From positions 12,256,683 to 12,320,682 of the forward strand of contig CM055206.1 in the NCBI GenBank assembly GCA_029224185.1: a stretch of 64,000 nucleotides of DNA, written 5' to 3'. Numbering within the stretch: the first letter of the stretch is position 1; every line of letters begins with the position of its first letter. The notes under the pieces were generated by a model that saw only the letters and a list, made by a program, of their open reading frames with translations, was not told where the DNA came from and searched no databases. This document shows positions 38,116 to 52,227 of this stretch, piece by piece. Source of the DNA: Karalla daura (lineage: Eukaryota; Chordata; Actinopteri; Chaetodontiformes; Leiognathidae). The position numbers were made by a program, and so were the translations under genes.

Positions 38116-38335
38116 GTGGCAACTGTTACACCCTGGACAGGTCAACGCTTACTCTCACACTCACTCCGAGGCACAATTTAGAGTCTCTCCAGTTGACCTA
38201 AACATGCATATTTTTAAACTGTGGGAGGAAACTGGAGAAAACCCAAGCATAAATGGGGAGGAAATGTGTGGAAATGCCACACAGAAAAATCGATCCCTGG
38301 TCCTGCTAGCTAACCACTCTGTCTTGCCCCAACCA
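38116..38335 (-). mobile_element. V-SINE-type SINE, decayed
   Basis: Minus-strand blocks TTGACCTGTCCAGGGTG, TTTCCTCCCACAG and a decayed head with GGTTAGC are in SINE order. The GGAT tail is lost. Confidence 0.6.
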
Positions 38336-38771
38336 AAAAAGTAATAAGAGATAACTTCAGAGTGGGAACCTTGTGTAAATATATTTCAATTAGTCTGTTA
38401 AGTTGCGTAGGGTGACTTCGATTTACCCCCGGGGTCTCCTGGATGTATGTCACCCAACAGCAAACAAAATCACACATAGGTAGGTGCTAAACCCTACATG
38501 CAGGCCGATCCCTCTGTGTCTGAGCTGTTTCTGAGGTATTACAGGCTTAACATGGCTGTGTTATGTGCCAGCGCTAATGCAACAACAGTGGGTATGACTG
38601 CAGCACCAGCTGGGGAAGAGCTCTCATTACAGGAGCGAGTACGGAGTGAGTCACGCGCTGATGTCTCTGTCAGCCGACACGTTGCAGCACATCAGACGCT
38701 GTTGAGATGCTCGCCCAGTCATCAGGGGTGGAAAAACACTCAAACCCAGCGAAACAAAGAGCACGCTCCAC

Positions 38772-38797
38772 TGTTGTTGTTGTTGTTGTTTTGTTTT
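38772..38797. repeat. (TTG)n microsatellite
   Basis: Seven or so GTT units run into a T-rich tract. Confidence 0.85.
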
Positions 38798-41700
38798 TTT
38801 GCATCAGGATATGCTCGACACCAGACAAGCAGGAAGATTGAATTAATAAGCAGAGTAGATCAAAAGAGGAGTGTTGTGCTTCCCCGCGTTCAGCACGCTG
38901 GTCTGAGCAAACAAGATAGTGAACAGGAAAATATTTTGCTTCTCTCTTGTGTTTGGTCTGATTTGTGCAAGAGGGATTTCATCCTCTTCCTTTAAAGATA
39001 ATTTAAGAAGTTCCGCAGGAAAAGGGCCCGTATAATCTCAAGTTTTTAAGTCATTCCAGATTAAAGGTTCAGTTATTTTTTTTCCACAATTGGCTCTTAA
39101 AAGCAAAGCTGTGCCCCTCCCGTGTGTCTCCTCTCAGCTGTGAATGAGTCAGTTTTCATCATTCTAACCAGCGTTTCTCTGCAGATCATGCTCAGAGATC
39201 CACGTGGGAGAAATGAGCCTGCTGTTATTTGCTCTGCTCGTATTTCTGCCTGGAAGCTGAGAAACCCCGAGTCTCTCCCCCTCATTGTATTGCAATCAAA
39301 GCCGCGGAAACGGACACATGACAAAATCTGCCAGCCAGTGGCGGCTGCACAGCTCTGGTGATATTGTTCACAGGTGGATTAGGGAGAAGGAGCTCTGCGG
39401 CAGCCTCCACACTGTGGTGCAATTTGTGTTTTAATTACAGCCTGCATGGCACATGCCCTTCACTGATTGTTTTCTGAACCTGATTCTTTTCTTAGCCAGC
39501 GCTGTTTCCACTGCAGTAAACATTCACTTTGTGGAGATGACAGCCTTTTCAGAAATCAGGAGGCAGACACAAGGATGGAAAACGAGTTTTATTGCCAATG
39601 TTATCGATTTTTTTTTCTATTTTGCTGCTGCTGTATTGTTTTTCCTACCTGCCAGAAGATTGTGGGGTTGTAATACCATGTAATCCAGAGGTTCCGAACA
39701 CCTCTTAAATCTTTCTGATGTTTGTTTGGGGAGATAAAATGCCTCCGGGGCATGCTATATAAGGCTGAGGAAAATGGAATATGAAAAGCAAGCGAGTAGC
39801 CTCCTCCCACTGAGGTCATCCCCCCACAGCTGATAAATAAAAATGCAAATCCTTTTTCAAATATCCATATGTGGTGAACCGAGTGGGTTTGGGATCTTTT
39901 TTTTTTTTTTCTTCATTGATTTGATAGAGACGAAATTCAAAAAGACATGCTAATTTTAGGTTTAAATGGAATGGCTTGGGGGTTATTAGTGAGGTTTTTA
40001 TTTGACAGATTGCAACCCCAGATAAAGTGGCTCATTTAGCTTACGTGACTCAGGCGCCTCACGAAAATAGCACAATGAACAGGTGCTGGTTTTTCTTAAT
40101 TCATAATGCAAAACAGGGGGCTCAGTGGAGTGGCCGCTGAGAGGAATCTAGATGTCTCAAAAGCTTCAAACCATAAGAGAAAGAAGAAAAAAAGTCTGCG
40201 AGGCCTGCAGATGTTACTTTCTCCAAATGTTCCTCTCTGGATGACAGCCCTAGCCAGACCTCAGGCTGTCTCGGCTCCATTTTCTCAGCGGTCCCCAAGG
40301 CTACAACGATAGATCACAAAAGCATTCCGGTCATGTGAAGAAAAAAAAGAAAAAACTATTAAAAAAATCCTTTGGTACAAACTTATGTCCAAAGTGGATG
40401 CTGCTGTGGAGCTGTATTCTCTATATCCAGTCTCTATATTTAGACTGGATGTTCTTCGTGGGTATATTTACTTTTACTTATCTCTGTCAATAAGGAAACC
40501 TCGGTGGACAAAAGAGAATTGTGTCCCAGCTGAATACCACTGATTAGAAAGACGCTGTATTTACCAGTTCTACATGATTTTGTCAGCTAGTTATGAGGAG
40601 AAGCTGGAAATCTCCACACGAGCTAGAGAGACGTGTAACCTCAGAGGATCCTCACTGGTTTGTCTGGCAACAGCAAAAAAAAATGTTTTTCTCCAAGGAA
40701 ATAAACACACAAACTCAAAAACAATTGAACTCATCGTTGAAATCATAAACTGTAAGTCACAGTACATTATGTGAGTGCTCGTACAGTATGAGATGTGATG
40801 CCTGCACAGTAATGAGCTCATATTTTGATTCAGTGGAACATGCTCTTGAATCAAATCGCCCAATTATTTGCATGTTTGCTGTGTTTTTCCCCGGCATGCC
40901 ACAGCATCGTTGTTTACCTTGCTGCAGCGATTTCTTCATGCGGGCGGATGTACAGGCTGTTACTGCTGATGAAAAGCCAGTGAATAATGCAGATCAGGCT
41001 CAGAACCTCTGATACCAAACAGGAAAACTCTCAGCCATGACATTGCACTCCTCGCAGTTCAGCCGCTGTGTTTCCAAGAAAAAAGAAAAAAAAACGCTTC
41101 CACATAATAAGGTTTTCACATAACTGCAGGTTTTATCTCACTTCTGCACTCGTCGGTTTGTCTGCAAGCAGAGGAGGAAGCGGGGTGGGGGCAGATAGAA
41201 CTAATTTTATGGATTTTGAAGCCCTCAGGAGAGAGCCGGGTAAATCTGTAAAGATTATTTATCAACTCAAAAGCAAGCAAAGGGAGAGCGGAGTCAGACG
41301 GGGAGAAACATGAGGTTGCGTGGAAGAATCTATGTAGAGCCATTCAAAGCTGCTCCAGAAAGCAGCAGCTGTGTGGCTGAGGAGAACATATCTTTTTTTT
41401 TTCTTTTAAGGATGTGATAAAGTGAAAAGCCAGCAAAGCAGATATCACTGCGGATAACAGATTTATGATAGAAGTTATTATTCAGCTTTATGGTCCTGCA
41501 AATTGAGTAAATGGAATATTACTGAAGCCTTTGCTTTACTTAGGAATAGTTTGACATATCTGGAAATACAGCAGGTCTGCTTTTCTTCTGAAGCTGCACT
41601 TTTCTTATTTGGCTTTTTTTTTTTTTACGATTTTGCACAGTTACTGTATATGGGTGATGCTGCACAGTATTAACTGCAATGCTTAGCTTAGCATGGACAC

Positions 41701-41931
41701 GGATGGAAACAGTCCAGGCAGGAAAATCCACTTACGACCACTGACAGCTCTGGCCAGGACTCATACATTTTACATCTCAGTTTTGAAAGGATTAAATTAA
41801 TAAGAGGTAGCACAGACATGTCATCAATGACAAGCATCCAGAGAGGGAAATTTCCCACACATTCCAAAAAGAAAAAAAAAAGATGAAAAATACAAATCTA
41901 CTCCCTCTGAATTGTCTCATATTGGCAAGTT

Positions 41932-42165
41932 AATCCATCCATATCTATTACCTGACCAGCTTTATACCTTAACAGTATTGTGGGATTCTGCTGGAGCCTA
42001 TCTTCCACACACATGTGGAGAAGACAGGGAATCCACCCTGGACAGGTCACCAGTCACACACACACACACATACACACACACACACACACACACAGCATTC
42101 AATCACAAGCTCACACCATTTAGAGTCTCCAATCAACCTAAACATAGATGTTTTTCGACCCTTCT
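41932..42165 (-). mobile_element. V-SINE-type SINE, partial
   Basis: The minus strand contains GACTGGTGACCTGTCCAGGG and GATAGGCTCCAGCAGAATCC, the 3' half of the fish SINE, interrupted by a CA repeat at about 42056-42095. The tRNA-like head is missing or decayed. Confidence 0.65.
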
Positions 42166-42220
42166 TGCTGTGAGACAGCAGTGATGTAATAATCAAGAAA
42201 GGGAAAATTTCTCACATCTT

Positions 42221-42503
42221 TCATCCATCCATCCATCCGTCCATCCATCCATCCATCCATCCATCCATCCATCCATCCATCCATCCATCCATCCATCCAT
42301 CCATCCATCCTTCCTTCCATCATTTTACAGATGATGATGCAGCCTCCCCAGCTCACACATGCCATTAATTGTCACTCACCCCTAAGGACAATTTGGAGTA
42401 TCCATTTCACCTTAATGCATGATTTTGGACTGTGGGAGGAAACAAAGTGACCAGAAGCAGGATGTGAACCCGCTTCCTTCTTGAGGCGAAAACCCAACTG
42501 CAC
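42221..42503 (-). mobile_element. V-SINE-type SINE with expanded tail
   Basis: On the minus strand the sequence reads from a tRNA-like head through TTTCCTCCCACAGTCCAAAA to the tail. The GGAT tail at 42221-42316 has expanded into a microsatellite of about 95 bases. It sits about 50 bases from another copy in the same orientation. Confidence 0.7.
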
Positions 42504-43924
42504 TCGCTCTCAAATGGGAAACGTAACTCATTAGAAAATTAATTTCATTCAATCTTGACAGAGACAATTAAAGCTCATCTTCCCCTCCTGAGATCTGCTT
42601 GGATTCAGTCAGAGGCCACAGCTACAGCAGGGAACAGTGAGCAGCCTGTGGTGATTGTGCAGCCTCTTGCTATCTAAACACAGCATCAGCTACCGGACAG
42701 CTCCGCTGTAGCCACATGGTCTGCCTCGACAGTCAATAGTTACAGTTACAGTAATTACAAGAGGTGAAAGGTGCCTGGAGATATGACAACAGCTAATTCA
42801 TGTCTGTAATGCAGCTGATTAACATTCAGACACCAGTGTTCACACAAAAACACGCGGCCTTTTAAATCCGTCGCCTGCAGCAGGAGCACATCAGTCACAT
42901 CTTTATTTATTTGGTTTTTTTTAGCAGGAGTCGGGATAAAATCTCGTCCTCCCTCCATATCGGCCCCTGTGTGTGGGTTCGGGGTTGTCCTCCTAATAAA
43001 CAGTTTCAAGCAGTCCCCAGCGTCTGTGAAATTCAATAGCGATGTGCTGTGGGACAAAGATGAGCGGGATGTGGGTGAAACGTAATAAAATGAACAACTC
43101 GCAGCGACCCGCTCGGAGCAGGTGTGTGGTGACAGATGCCGCTCCCGAGGAACTGCTTTCAAAGGCGCCTATTTCTCCTCCACTCCGGCGATAAAAAAGA
43201 CAGAATTTAGACTTTTTCCTTATGTCCACAGGATTAATCCTTTTCATGCCAGCATGGGCAACAGGCTCAGCGGCCCAAGTTGAATTTCGATGCTGTTTTA
43301 TTAACTCCAACGTTAAAAAGGAATCAGTGCAGGAGTTAAAGAGGCTCAGAGCGTTTCCCAGCGGCAAAGGTACGTCAGCACTGCTGTGCATCAAAACCAC
43401 TGACTGGCCTCCACTGGAGACACTGCAGGTAAGCCACAGCCAGTGCCACTATAACATGTTTATATTTTGAGCAAGAACTTCTTCCAATACTGATTTTGCT
43501 GCATTTATGACTCTATGGGGTTGATGTGCTAGATGAATATCTACAAGCAACTTTCCGTTGGCCAGATTGTGTGAACACATCAACCAAATCAGTGAAGTAA
43601 ATTAATTCCTTCCATTTGTCATGAGTTGGGCAGATCTGTCTTTAAAGTATGTTGTGAGTTGATTAGATTAGAGATCATGCGAGAACGTCTTATCTCCTCG
43701 ATGAAGAGAGCTGCTAAAAGGAAAACATGTGGACATGTGAAAGATTACTCCGGCAAAGACTACACCATTTCAGACAAATGACAGCTGGACCTCACGCTCA
43801 AGTGACTCAATGTTCTCTCTGCGGGAGTTTTCCTGCACTTTCCCTTCAGATTAGATGAGGCCTGCTGTAGCATGCCGCGATAGGCAACGTGAAATGAAAA
43901 TAACACATCAGCCACCCGCACACA

Positions 43925-43947
43925 CGTTCACACACACACACACACAA
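43925..43947. repeat. (CA)n microsatellite with a shared left flank
   Basis: The repeat is preceded by CATCAGCCACCCGCACACAC, a flank also found before the CA repeat at 57035. Confidence 0.85.
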
Positions 43948-45059
43948 ACTCACATACTGGCTTGTACCATTGTCTTAAACAATAAACTCGGCTCAAAAGG
44001 AGCGTCGCCTGCAGCCACTGCTACAAACTTCCTGGTGGTTTTCTCTCTCAAGCATGAGTCTCCCCTGCAGCGCTAGAAAGATGTGACTCCGGCAACTGAA
44101 CCAGCTCAGTTTCCAACCATATTAGTTTCAGGTGAAGTTTAGGCCTTTCAGAAACATTAATGTACTTTCTCAGCCTATCGCTGCAGAAACAAGGGAATGT
44201 TTGCGGGAGGCTGCAGTTTTCTTCCCCGGCTTTGTTGAAAGAGACAATATATTCCAGGCCAAACGCACGTGGCAGGTCCCAAATAATCAAAAATATAACA
44301 AAAATCATCACATCCTCATATATACAGAAATTTGAGATATTTGAGAGATCAAATAGCAGTTGAAAAATGGGTCTATCTATTACACAAACCATGCTGCCCA
44401 CCCACCTACAAAACTGGTTGCACGTACCAGCCTCTATTCAGTATATGGTGGTACGTGCTGTGAGACAACAGTTTGATGAAATGTCAGTGTATGTGTTCCT
44501 GGTTCTTCCTCAGTATCTGATTCCCACTCCCAGAACATGGGAGGCTGGATGCGTACCTGCTTCATACATGCTTATCTAGTTACCAAAAGCCAGCCAGACA
44601 GCCAGTCAATGTCAAATCAGCCTACATGTAGAAGACTGTCCATGTCTTGATGTTCCATTGCTTCTACATTAACACCAGAAGAATAAGGATAAATACTCAG
44701 TTTAACCATGGCCTGACAATGATTTTGACTAATTGCTTCAGTATGAATTGATTGGCAGAGAAACACCTTTCTAAACAAGTTAGAATCTGACCAACAGACT
44801 AGAGGAGTTGACTACCACGCACCCAGAGGCAAATTCCATTTGACGTCCGGTCCCGAGGGTTTGTTACAGCACATAAAGCGGTCTATTTGAATACCACTTC
44901 AATGTATTGACTGCTTCGCCGTATTGTGTTTGTGCTTGTAAGCACAGACAAAAGCCAGCAACTCAATGAAGCTTAGCGGGATAAATGCGGCTCCGGAGTC
45001 ACTGGCTCATTCAGGTCTCACAAGTGACAAGATAAAAGGAGGTTAGAGATCCTCAGCAA

Positions 45060-45560
45060 CGTGTCAATGTGCGCAACCTGGGGAATGTCGGCCGAGGCTG
45101 CTTGGCCTTTTAAGCCAAGCAGGCGATGAGTGGCAACAATCAGCCGGTGGCGGGGGGAGACCTTTAAAGCGGGCGCCGCTCGTCAGTCGTCTTGACGCGG
45201 CGAATGGAGCAATCACTCCGCAGAAAGGTCGTGAGGAGCGACAAAACGGTGCGGCGCGTACAGTAAATACCATCGGGAGGAAGTGGGGAGCGGGGAGCGG
45301 GGGGGGGGGGGGGGTCGCATGAGAGACGCCACCATGTATAGGAGAGAAATAGAGACGGAGAGTGAAGGGAACGGAGAGAGGCCGTGTGCAGCCAAGGCCG
45401 TCTGACAGACAGGCGGTGATTTACTGCCTCACTCTGCCGTTGTTGTCTCTATCCCTAATTGACGGTCAATTATCTCCCGATGACAGCCATGTCCAACGGC
45501 GAGCCAGGCTCTGTCGACGTCCGCCGACCGCAGGCAGGTTTACGAGGCCGGACTCCCATG
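45060..45560. promoter_or_regulatory. CpG-rich island with 16-G run
   Basis: The segment is G+C and CpG rich against an A+T-rich background. It includes sixteen consecutive G at 45299-45314 and an inverted repeat at 45098-45122. An ATG with GCCACC context at 45334 opens only a 23-codon frame. It could be the promoter of an unannotated transcript or an enhancer; neither strand shows a clear exon. Confidence 0.35.
45098..45122. promoter_or_regulatory. inverted repeat resembling an NFI site
   Basis: CTGCTTGGC and GCCAAGCAG are perfect 9-bp arms around a seven-base spacer. TTGGC/GCCAA are nuclear factor I half sites, but the usual spacer is five bases. It lies at the start of the CpG-rich island. 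Confidence 0.35.
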
Positions 45561-45813
45561 ATGAATCAATCCTGTCTGTCGGAAAAAAAAAAAAGCCTCA
45601 GCGTATAGCAATGTGCAGGAGGTACGTCACACACTTATGCAGCGGGAGGAGGGCAAAGAGGTACTTCTAAATGAGACAAAGTGTCTGATTACAGGGTGTG
45701 TGATTGTGCTTGATTATTATGTTTTACAGGAACGGCTAATGGCGACAAGGGCGAGAGAATGCGCTCTGTGAAAAATGTCAGCTCACACCAGGCCGAGTTA
45801 ACATAACGAGGGA

Positions 45814-45836
45814 GCTTTTTTTTTTAAAAAAAAAGC
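45814..45836. repeat. A/T palindrome
   Basis: GC plus nine T and its exact complement (nine A plus GC) are separated by one T, giving 11-bp perfect arms. Confidence 0.85.
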
Positions 45837-46925
45837 ACTATGTAGAGTCTGAGGACAGAGACTGATGGAGATGTTCTGAAAGGATGAGTGTGATGCATTA
45901 GCAGAGCCGTCGGCGGCTAATCAATTCTTAATTATGCCGTGGGCAGGGAAATCCAGCTGTTAGGGTTATTGTAGAAAAACTCTCAGCCTGGGTCAGAGGG
46001 TGTCTGTGAGCACTAAGGCTGCAGAATCAATGTATCGATGATGTTGCAGCAGTGGGATCACAGCAGCATAGAACAGCAAAAAGTACACCGACACAACTGG
46101 ATTTTAGGCAGATAGAGTCTAGAAATGTCTAGAAATAGACTGAACTCTTTCTCCCCCTCTGCCTCTGTGTGTGTGTGTGTGATTTGACCTGATTCCACCC
46201 GCAGGATGTTGAATTTGAGTTGTAATGACAGGAGGAGGAATTTAATTGATCGCAATTCAAAGACATTCCACTCAGTCCCTCGACACAAAGAATGAATGAA
46301 GTATAATAACAACAAAGCAAAGCATTCTGGGAAATTATGTGACCTCACATCATGGACCATAAAATCAAAGTCATGCTTTGTATAGAATACAAAACTTTTA
46401 CCTCAACGTAGTGTTAATGTTTAAGTCTACAACTGGAATTCCATTACACATACCATATCCAATTATTTTTCTAACATTTATTTCATCTTAACCCAAAAAA
46501 CAGAGCTGCCTGATAGCACTGAAAAACTTATTTTAAATGCACCAATTGTAAATTCCACAGAAGATTGAGCACTTACACTGTAAACCAGGTAGTTTTTTAT
46601 GTCCATGGAGGAAGTCAGAAGAGGCAGCAGTCATTCCTGGAGCTCCAGCTGTTTGTTATGAGGTCGTATGGTATCAATATTGTTTATAGTGGACACCCTG
46701 GTCATGTACCCTTCCCTGGCATCGCTACCCAGTTCCTCTCTGTATGGTATCTGCTCCTGTTTTGTAAGGTAAAAGTGCTCAAATATAAGTCACATGATAA
46801 TACATATTCAAACTGAAGAAACCTTTCCTGTTTTTACTTAATTTCAAAATTCAATTTGATTGAAGCACTGAATCAGAAAAGTAATTCTCTATTCAATTTC
46901 AACTTCTGCACAGCCCTGTGTTGTA

Positions 46926-46928
<3 letters not shown>

Positions 46929-46963
<35 letters not shown>
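46929..46963. repeat. (GT)n microsatellite
   Basis: Pure GT units. Shorter GT tracts lie at about 46165-46181 and 47137-47157. Confidence 0.9.
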
Positions 46964-46965
<2 letters not shown>

Positions 46966-49900
46966 TGGGTGCATTTATGTGCTGTGTATCTTCTTGTGGT
47001 CCTTGAGACGTAACTCGTAACTCAGGTTCCCGTCAATCACAGATGTTGCAACAGCTGACTTTTTACTGTCGGCAGTCGCCTCCCATCATCGATGGAAACA
47101 GCCAGATGAGAGTGCATGTGAATATGTGTGCATGCATGTGTGTGTGTGTGTGTGTGTTTTACACCCAGCCACACACCCCTGACACACACCTGTCCGGCCG
47201 ATCCACAAGTCTTAAATGATATCCGCCAGTGTTCAGGAGCCGGGAGCTTGCAGGAAAATGCGAGTAATTGGCTTCTGTTTGTTCCTGGCCTTATCAGTGT
47301 ATTACTTTCATGGATAACGTGGAACTAATTAATCAGGCTATGGAGGGAGGGATGGGATTTGCCTTTCTCTCTTCTCTCTCTCTCTCTGTCTCTCTTGCTT
47401 TCATATTCTTTTCATTTTCTTTCAAACACAGACTCTCCTCGCAGTGCACTGCAAGCCCCTTTGGAACAGACAGACTTTGACCTGGAGACGTGGCAAGATG
47501 GAAAAAAAAAAAACCTTTGACTGTGTCACAATTTCACAAGAGGCTTTGTTTTTACATGCCTAATCTTATGTGTTTGTCCCACGGTGCCGCCGCTGCTTTG
47601 TTTTAATGTTTACAATATGTGTCTGTCGGCTGCCCTGCAGCATCACTCACTCATCTGAATGCAAAATAACTCGATTTCATTTTTTAAAAAACATCACACT
47701 GTGTTCAAATAATTGCTTTGATACAATCTAGGAATTTCATCTATTAATGCCCCAGGAAGTTCTGTAATGGAAAGTGACTGAGTGCTGTTGAACAGTGAAG
47801 TGGAAGCTCAGAATCACACTGGTACGCATAAGTAATAGAGACGAATGTCGCGCCATGAGAAATATACATTATACTGTTGGTATAGATGTAATCACCCTTA
47901 GTGCTAATAAATCTACAAATAGCAACATGTCACATCTCCTACTTTTTATACCTTGTGACACCTAATTAAACAAACATCATGCTCTTTTCTTGGACCTGTC
48001 TCCAAGAATTGCATTTGCACACAATTAGCACCAGCACGTATGTCTTTAAAGACCCGTAATGCAACCTGAATTACATTTTGTATCAACACGACTGACTATT
48101 GTTGTTAATTAACCTACAGCAAGTGCTGACACTAATTGTATGTTTTATGTTAATGTATGTTGTTAATGTGTTGGCACTTCTGTTTCACTTGTGGTAATCA
48201 CTCATAATGTGTCACTCAGCACAGGGACTGGATGGATTTTACTATGTTTAGGGAGAAATAAATGTTAACGAAAAGGCATAACAATTTAGTAATTGAAGAC
48301 TTTTGATTTCCTATTGGGAGAAATCAGAATCTGCTGACACAGCATGAACTGAAACTCAGATTCGACTGCCACGGTCTCATGGTCTGTACATCCTCAATCC
48401 ACCTTAACCACCTCCCTGCAACTACTGTGCTCCATTCACTTGTCCATCCATTGACTGCATGTGAGCCAGTCGCTGACTATGTTTTCTGTGTTTTCATGAC
48501 ATTTTCTTACCCACATCAGGTGCATTCCCTGTCCAGTTTTTTGCAAAATAAGAGCAACATTTCCAAAATTTACTTAAAATACAAATGAATTTGTGGAAGA
48601 TGAATGTCAAAAATGTTGTTTCATCAGATATCTGAATTCGATTTTTGAAACTGTGCCATATTGTGGCATTTTTGTTCTAAACAAATTCATAAATGCGTGT
48701 TTCCATTAGAATTTTATTCCAAAGCCTCTGAAAAAAACACCTCAGGAGAGCCTTATAGTGGATCCATTACCAGTTTTTTATTGTAATATTTTGCACATTA
48801 ACAGGAAATGCTCTTAGATACTTGTAGAGGTTACATGTGTAAACCCTTTGCAGTGGAGCTGTGTCCCAAAGCTGTCTTATATCAGAAGACCAGGCACTAT
48901 ATAAAATGTGCTTTGAATCACAAGTTATTCTTAATGAACAACAAGGCTCAATTCAGTCTCAGCCTCCACAGGTCTGACCACTAGAGAAATTCCTATAAAT
49001 ATGAGTCCTGCTATTTTTCCCCAACATGCTGATCCCACGAGACACATCATGACCATCGTTTTCCATCATAATAACGTGGAAGACTTGATTCTACTTTTAT
49101 GCAATCTCTGTATTTGTGCAGCTCTTGAAATAAATATGGATGATGAGTGACCCCGTGTCCTCGTGGAGATGAACCACTACACCTGACTTTCCGCTCAGCT
49201 AATTGGAGGGGCAATTGGATCTCAGAGAGATTCATTAAATTTCCACAGATAGTAAGAGATTACAGAGCGAGACAAAAACCAAGACACGACCACACAGATG
49301 TCTGCTATCACTGCTGCATTGAGCAGAGCCCCTAAAGGTGTCATACTCTTGGCGGGAAGCCTTCCCTGCTGGCTACGTAAAGCCTACACATAGCCAATGT
49401 GCACGCTGTTGTTTGTATAGATGAACAGCTGCTTTAAGCTTCCCAGGGAGGCCGTATGCTCTACTTGCATGCCAAAGCACACACAGGACAAAAGTGGTGA
49501 ATTCCTTCCAGATTGGGTGCATGGAAAGGACAAGAAGCTGCATAAGAATTTGAATATTTTGTTTTGCACAACAATTTGCAAAGCCACGTTTCCCTACGTC
49601 TGTTTTTCAAGGCCACCGGGTATATGGTGAAGGTCAACAAAGGATAAACCCGGTGTGGCATCAAAAACATCACTTGGTTACAGTTAAGAAAAGAGTTTGT
49701 CTTATTCATGGAAGCCAGGCTACACAGCCTACACAACTATGTCCTAGCTTTCTTAAAAAGTACGTGAGAAGATTTAACTTAACTAGACCTATGTATTCGG
49801 CACCGAATGCAATGGATATATCCATGCGCCCTGAGGCACAATTGAGTAATCCGTGTTGCTTCATTTGCATCAAGTTTGACATCAATGGGCCTAATAGTCC

Positions 49901-50600
49901 TGGAGATATAAGCACAAATGTATTTTTCAACCAAAGTGTTTCCCCTTGTGTCCAGACTCACAATCTGAAATGCGTGAAAATCGAATCAGTTCGTCCTCTA
50001 TGAGTGATGAATCTGTATGCCAAACATGAAAATTCAAATCCAAATAAGTCAGTAAAATCATACAACAGCACATGTACATATTTTAAAATGTCAATCAGAA
50101 GTGTTTTAACTGTGATGAAGAAATGAGAAAGAAGGAGTTCTGCAGATTGTGCAGACCAGACCAGGTGGACCAACGATGGTTTCAGCCGTAGTTGTCAGGT
50201 ACAATTGTCAGCAGGAGGAGAAAAGCCCGCAAGCAACTTCATCTAAAATAGAGCCTCCTCTGCTGCAGCTGTTTCAAGACGCACTATAAAGACGCACTTG
50301 AAAGTACTGCCAGGTTGCCAGGAAAGGGCTGTTACTGCTTGCCAACGCCACAAAACAGACTGCTGACAACATGCCAAACAGCTCGTAGATGAGTCTCCAA
50401 ACTCCTAGAACAATGTTCAGTTGTTTCATTATTGTGTCGCATCCAAATCGAGACACAGACCAGCAGAGTGGAGCCTGTCATTTCATGAGCACAATATACA
50501 TCAGTAGGTGCAAAATTATGCAATAGTGAGAGAGTCAAAGGTGACCCAGAGTAGTTGAATGAAGTGTTTGTCCTTGTTCTCTGGCGGTAATATGGAAACT

Positions 50601-50735
50601 GTGGAGGTTTGGTTTCATCAGAAGTGCCTCAATGCTATTTCACAGGCCCTTTAACAATCAAACATTTTTTATGAGGGAATATTATAGTCTGTTTCTGCAC
50701 AGATCTACTTCATGCTGATCTGGCAACCACAGGTG
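50601..50735 (+). repeat. unclassified dispersed repeat, copy 1
   Basis: The ordered blocks CATCAGA, GCCTCA, CTATTTCA, TTTTT, CATGCT and GGCAACCACA recur at 54860-54978 in the same order and orientation. No ends or coding sequence were found, so the family is not identified. Confidence 0.5.
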
Positions 50736-52188
50736 CGCTGACTGCTCACCATGCCTGCCTCTGCACGTTACTTGCTAAATAAGAGAGCTCAGCAACTTTA
50801 TCCCAAACTAAGTGTAAACTGGTGCCATGGAGCTATGGAACGTGTCCATATCCAGGAGCAAGGATAGCGAGGAAGATGTGTGCCATATACATTACATTAT
50901 ATGCTATCCCTGTACAGATTTGCTTGTTTTTAGCTGTCATTTCAATATTTGAAATGTATAATGAAGTCATGATGATGTTTTTGGGTGTGTTATGCAACAC
51001 TGGCCCGAAATAGTTATTATTCATCAAAGTGAAATCAAAGTGTTTTTTTCATTCACTTTTATGATATAATTTAGCTCAAGCCATGTGTTGGTTTAATCAG
51101 AATGATTTAAGACTCATATACTGTAACACATACAGGGTCATTTCTCATTGGCTGCTCTGCCTCCGTGTGGAGTTCAGAGATTCGGGGGGCTCCTCCTTCA
51201 GTCTGGCAGCAGACTGGAGACGCCAGGACGCACACACCAGTTTTATTTGCTTGATTGGTGAACCTGCCACTGCCCAGCAGGGCGGCTGGCAGACGACCCA
51301 TTAACCGGAGGGAACAGAGGGAGTGCGCACCATTAAGCATGAAAAACATGTGAGTGGACTCTCAATAGGTCCGTGCATGTAAATTCTGCTAAGAAGCACA
51401 TCATTTGCATTTGGCTTCGTAGCAGTGTTTGAGATGCTGTATGCCGCACCTTCGGGAACCAATTGATTTCCCTTCGTGAAATGGTTCTCCTCATTAGGCG
51501 AGACGTGTTCGTCCTGTGCTTAAATCTTGACATAGCTGCAGAGTTAACCAGTGTTTCCAACAGGAAAGCGTTAATTTCTAGCATATAAAAACATAAATCT
51601 CACATATAGGGCCGAAGTATGTGTAAAGGGTTAAATGCAGTTGTGGTTAGTGATATCTGGGGAAATTATGTTTTCATTCTGCCATTCGGCATGAATCTAA
51701 TGCCAGTTTCAAATAATTGCATCTGAGTATTCTTTCATGCTTCATTATGAAGGGGGAATTCAAGCCTTATAGAAGTCTCCCATTATTTAAGAAACAGAAG
51801 GGATTATATTTTGGGTATAAAGCACTTTGACACTTTCCTTTGGTGATGAAATGTGTCCTTATGCTTCTGCCTGGCACGCAGCGCTTTCTCTACAAATCTA
51901 TCATTTGAGTAGCAGCCCATGGGAGTTCTGTCTTGTCATTTTTTTTCTCCTCTCCTTTTCTCTCCTCAGCCAGGGAGTGTGGGAGGAGTGCAGCAGGGCC
52001 TCGCATTAATGCCTCCCGCTTTCAAATGGAAGCCCATCGACTGGGGATGTGTGTTCATTTCATTCGCTTGATATCTAACTCGGAAGGAGTGATGGGAACT
52101 GCGAGGATTAGCAGTCAGACAGACACACAGCATGGAGGTCTGTCTGGCTCTGTTGACTCTGTGGGATCCCAGTGGACTCTGCACACAC

Positions 52189-52227
52189 GCACTCACACAC
52201 ACACCCACACACACACACACACACACA
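52189..52227. repeat. (CA)n microsatellite
   Basis: CA units with a CCC interruption. Confidence 0.9.

Noticed and set aside
46014..46916. A hAT element bounded by AGGCTGCAGAAT and GCACAGCCCTG
   Set aside because: The ends are only loosely alike, no target duplication is visible, and the interior shows no family features.
49653..50003. 116-codon open frame
   Set aside because: Begins at a non-ATG-like position in A+T-rich sequence, overlaps frames on the other strand and shows no domain.
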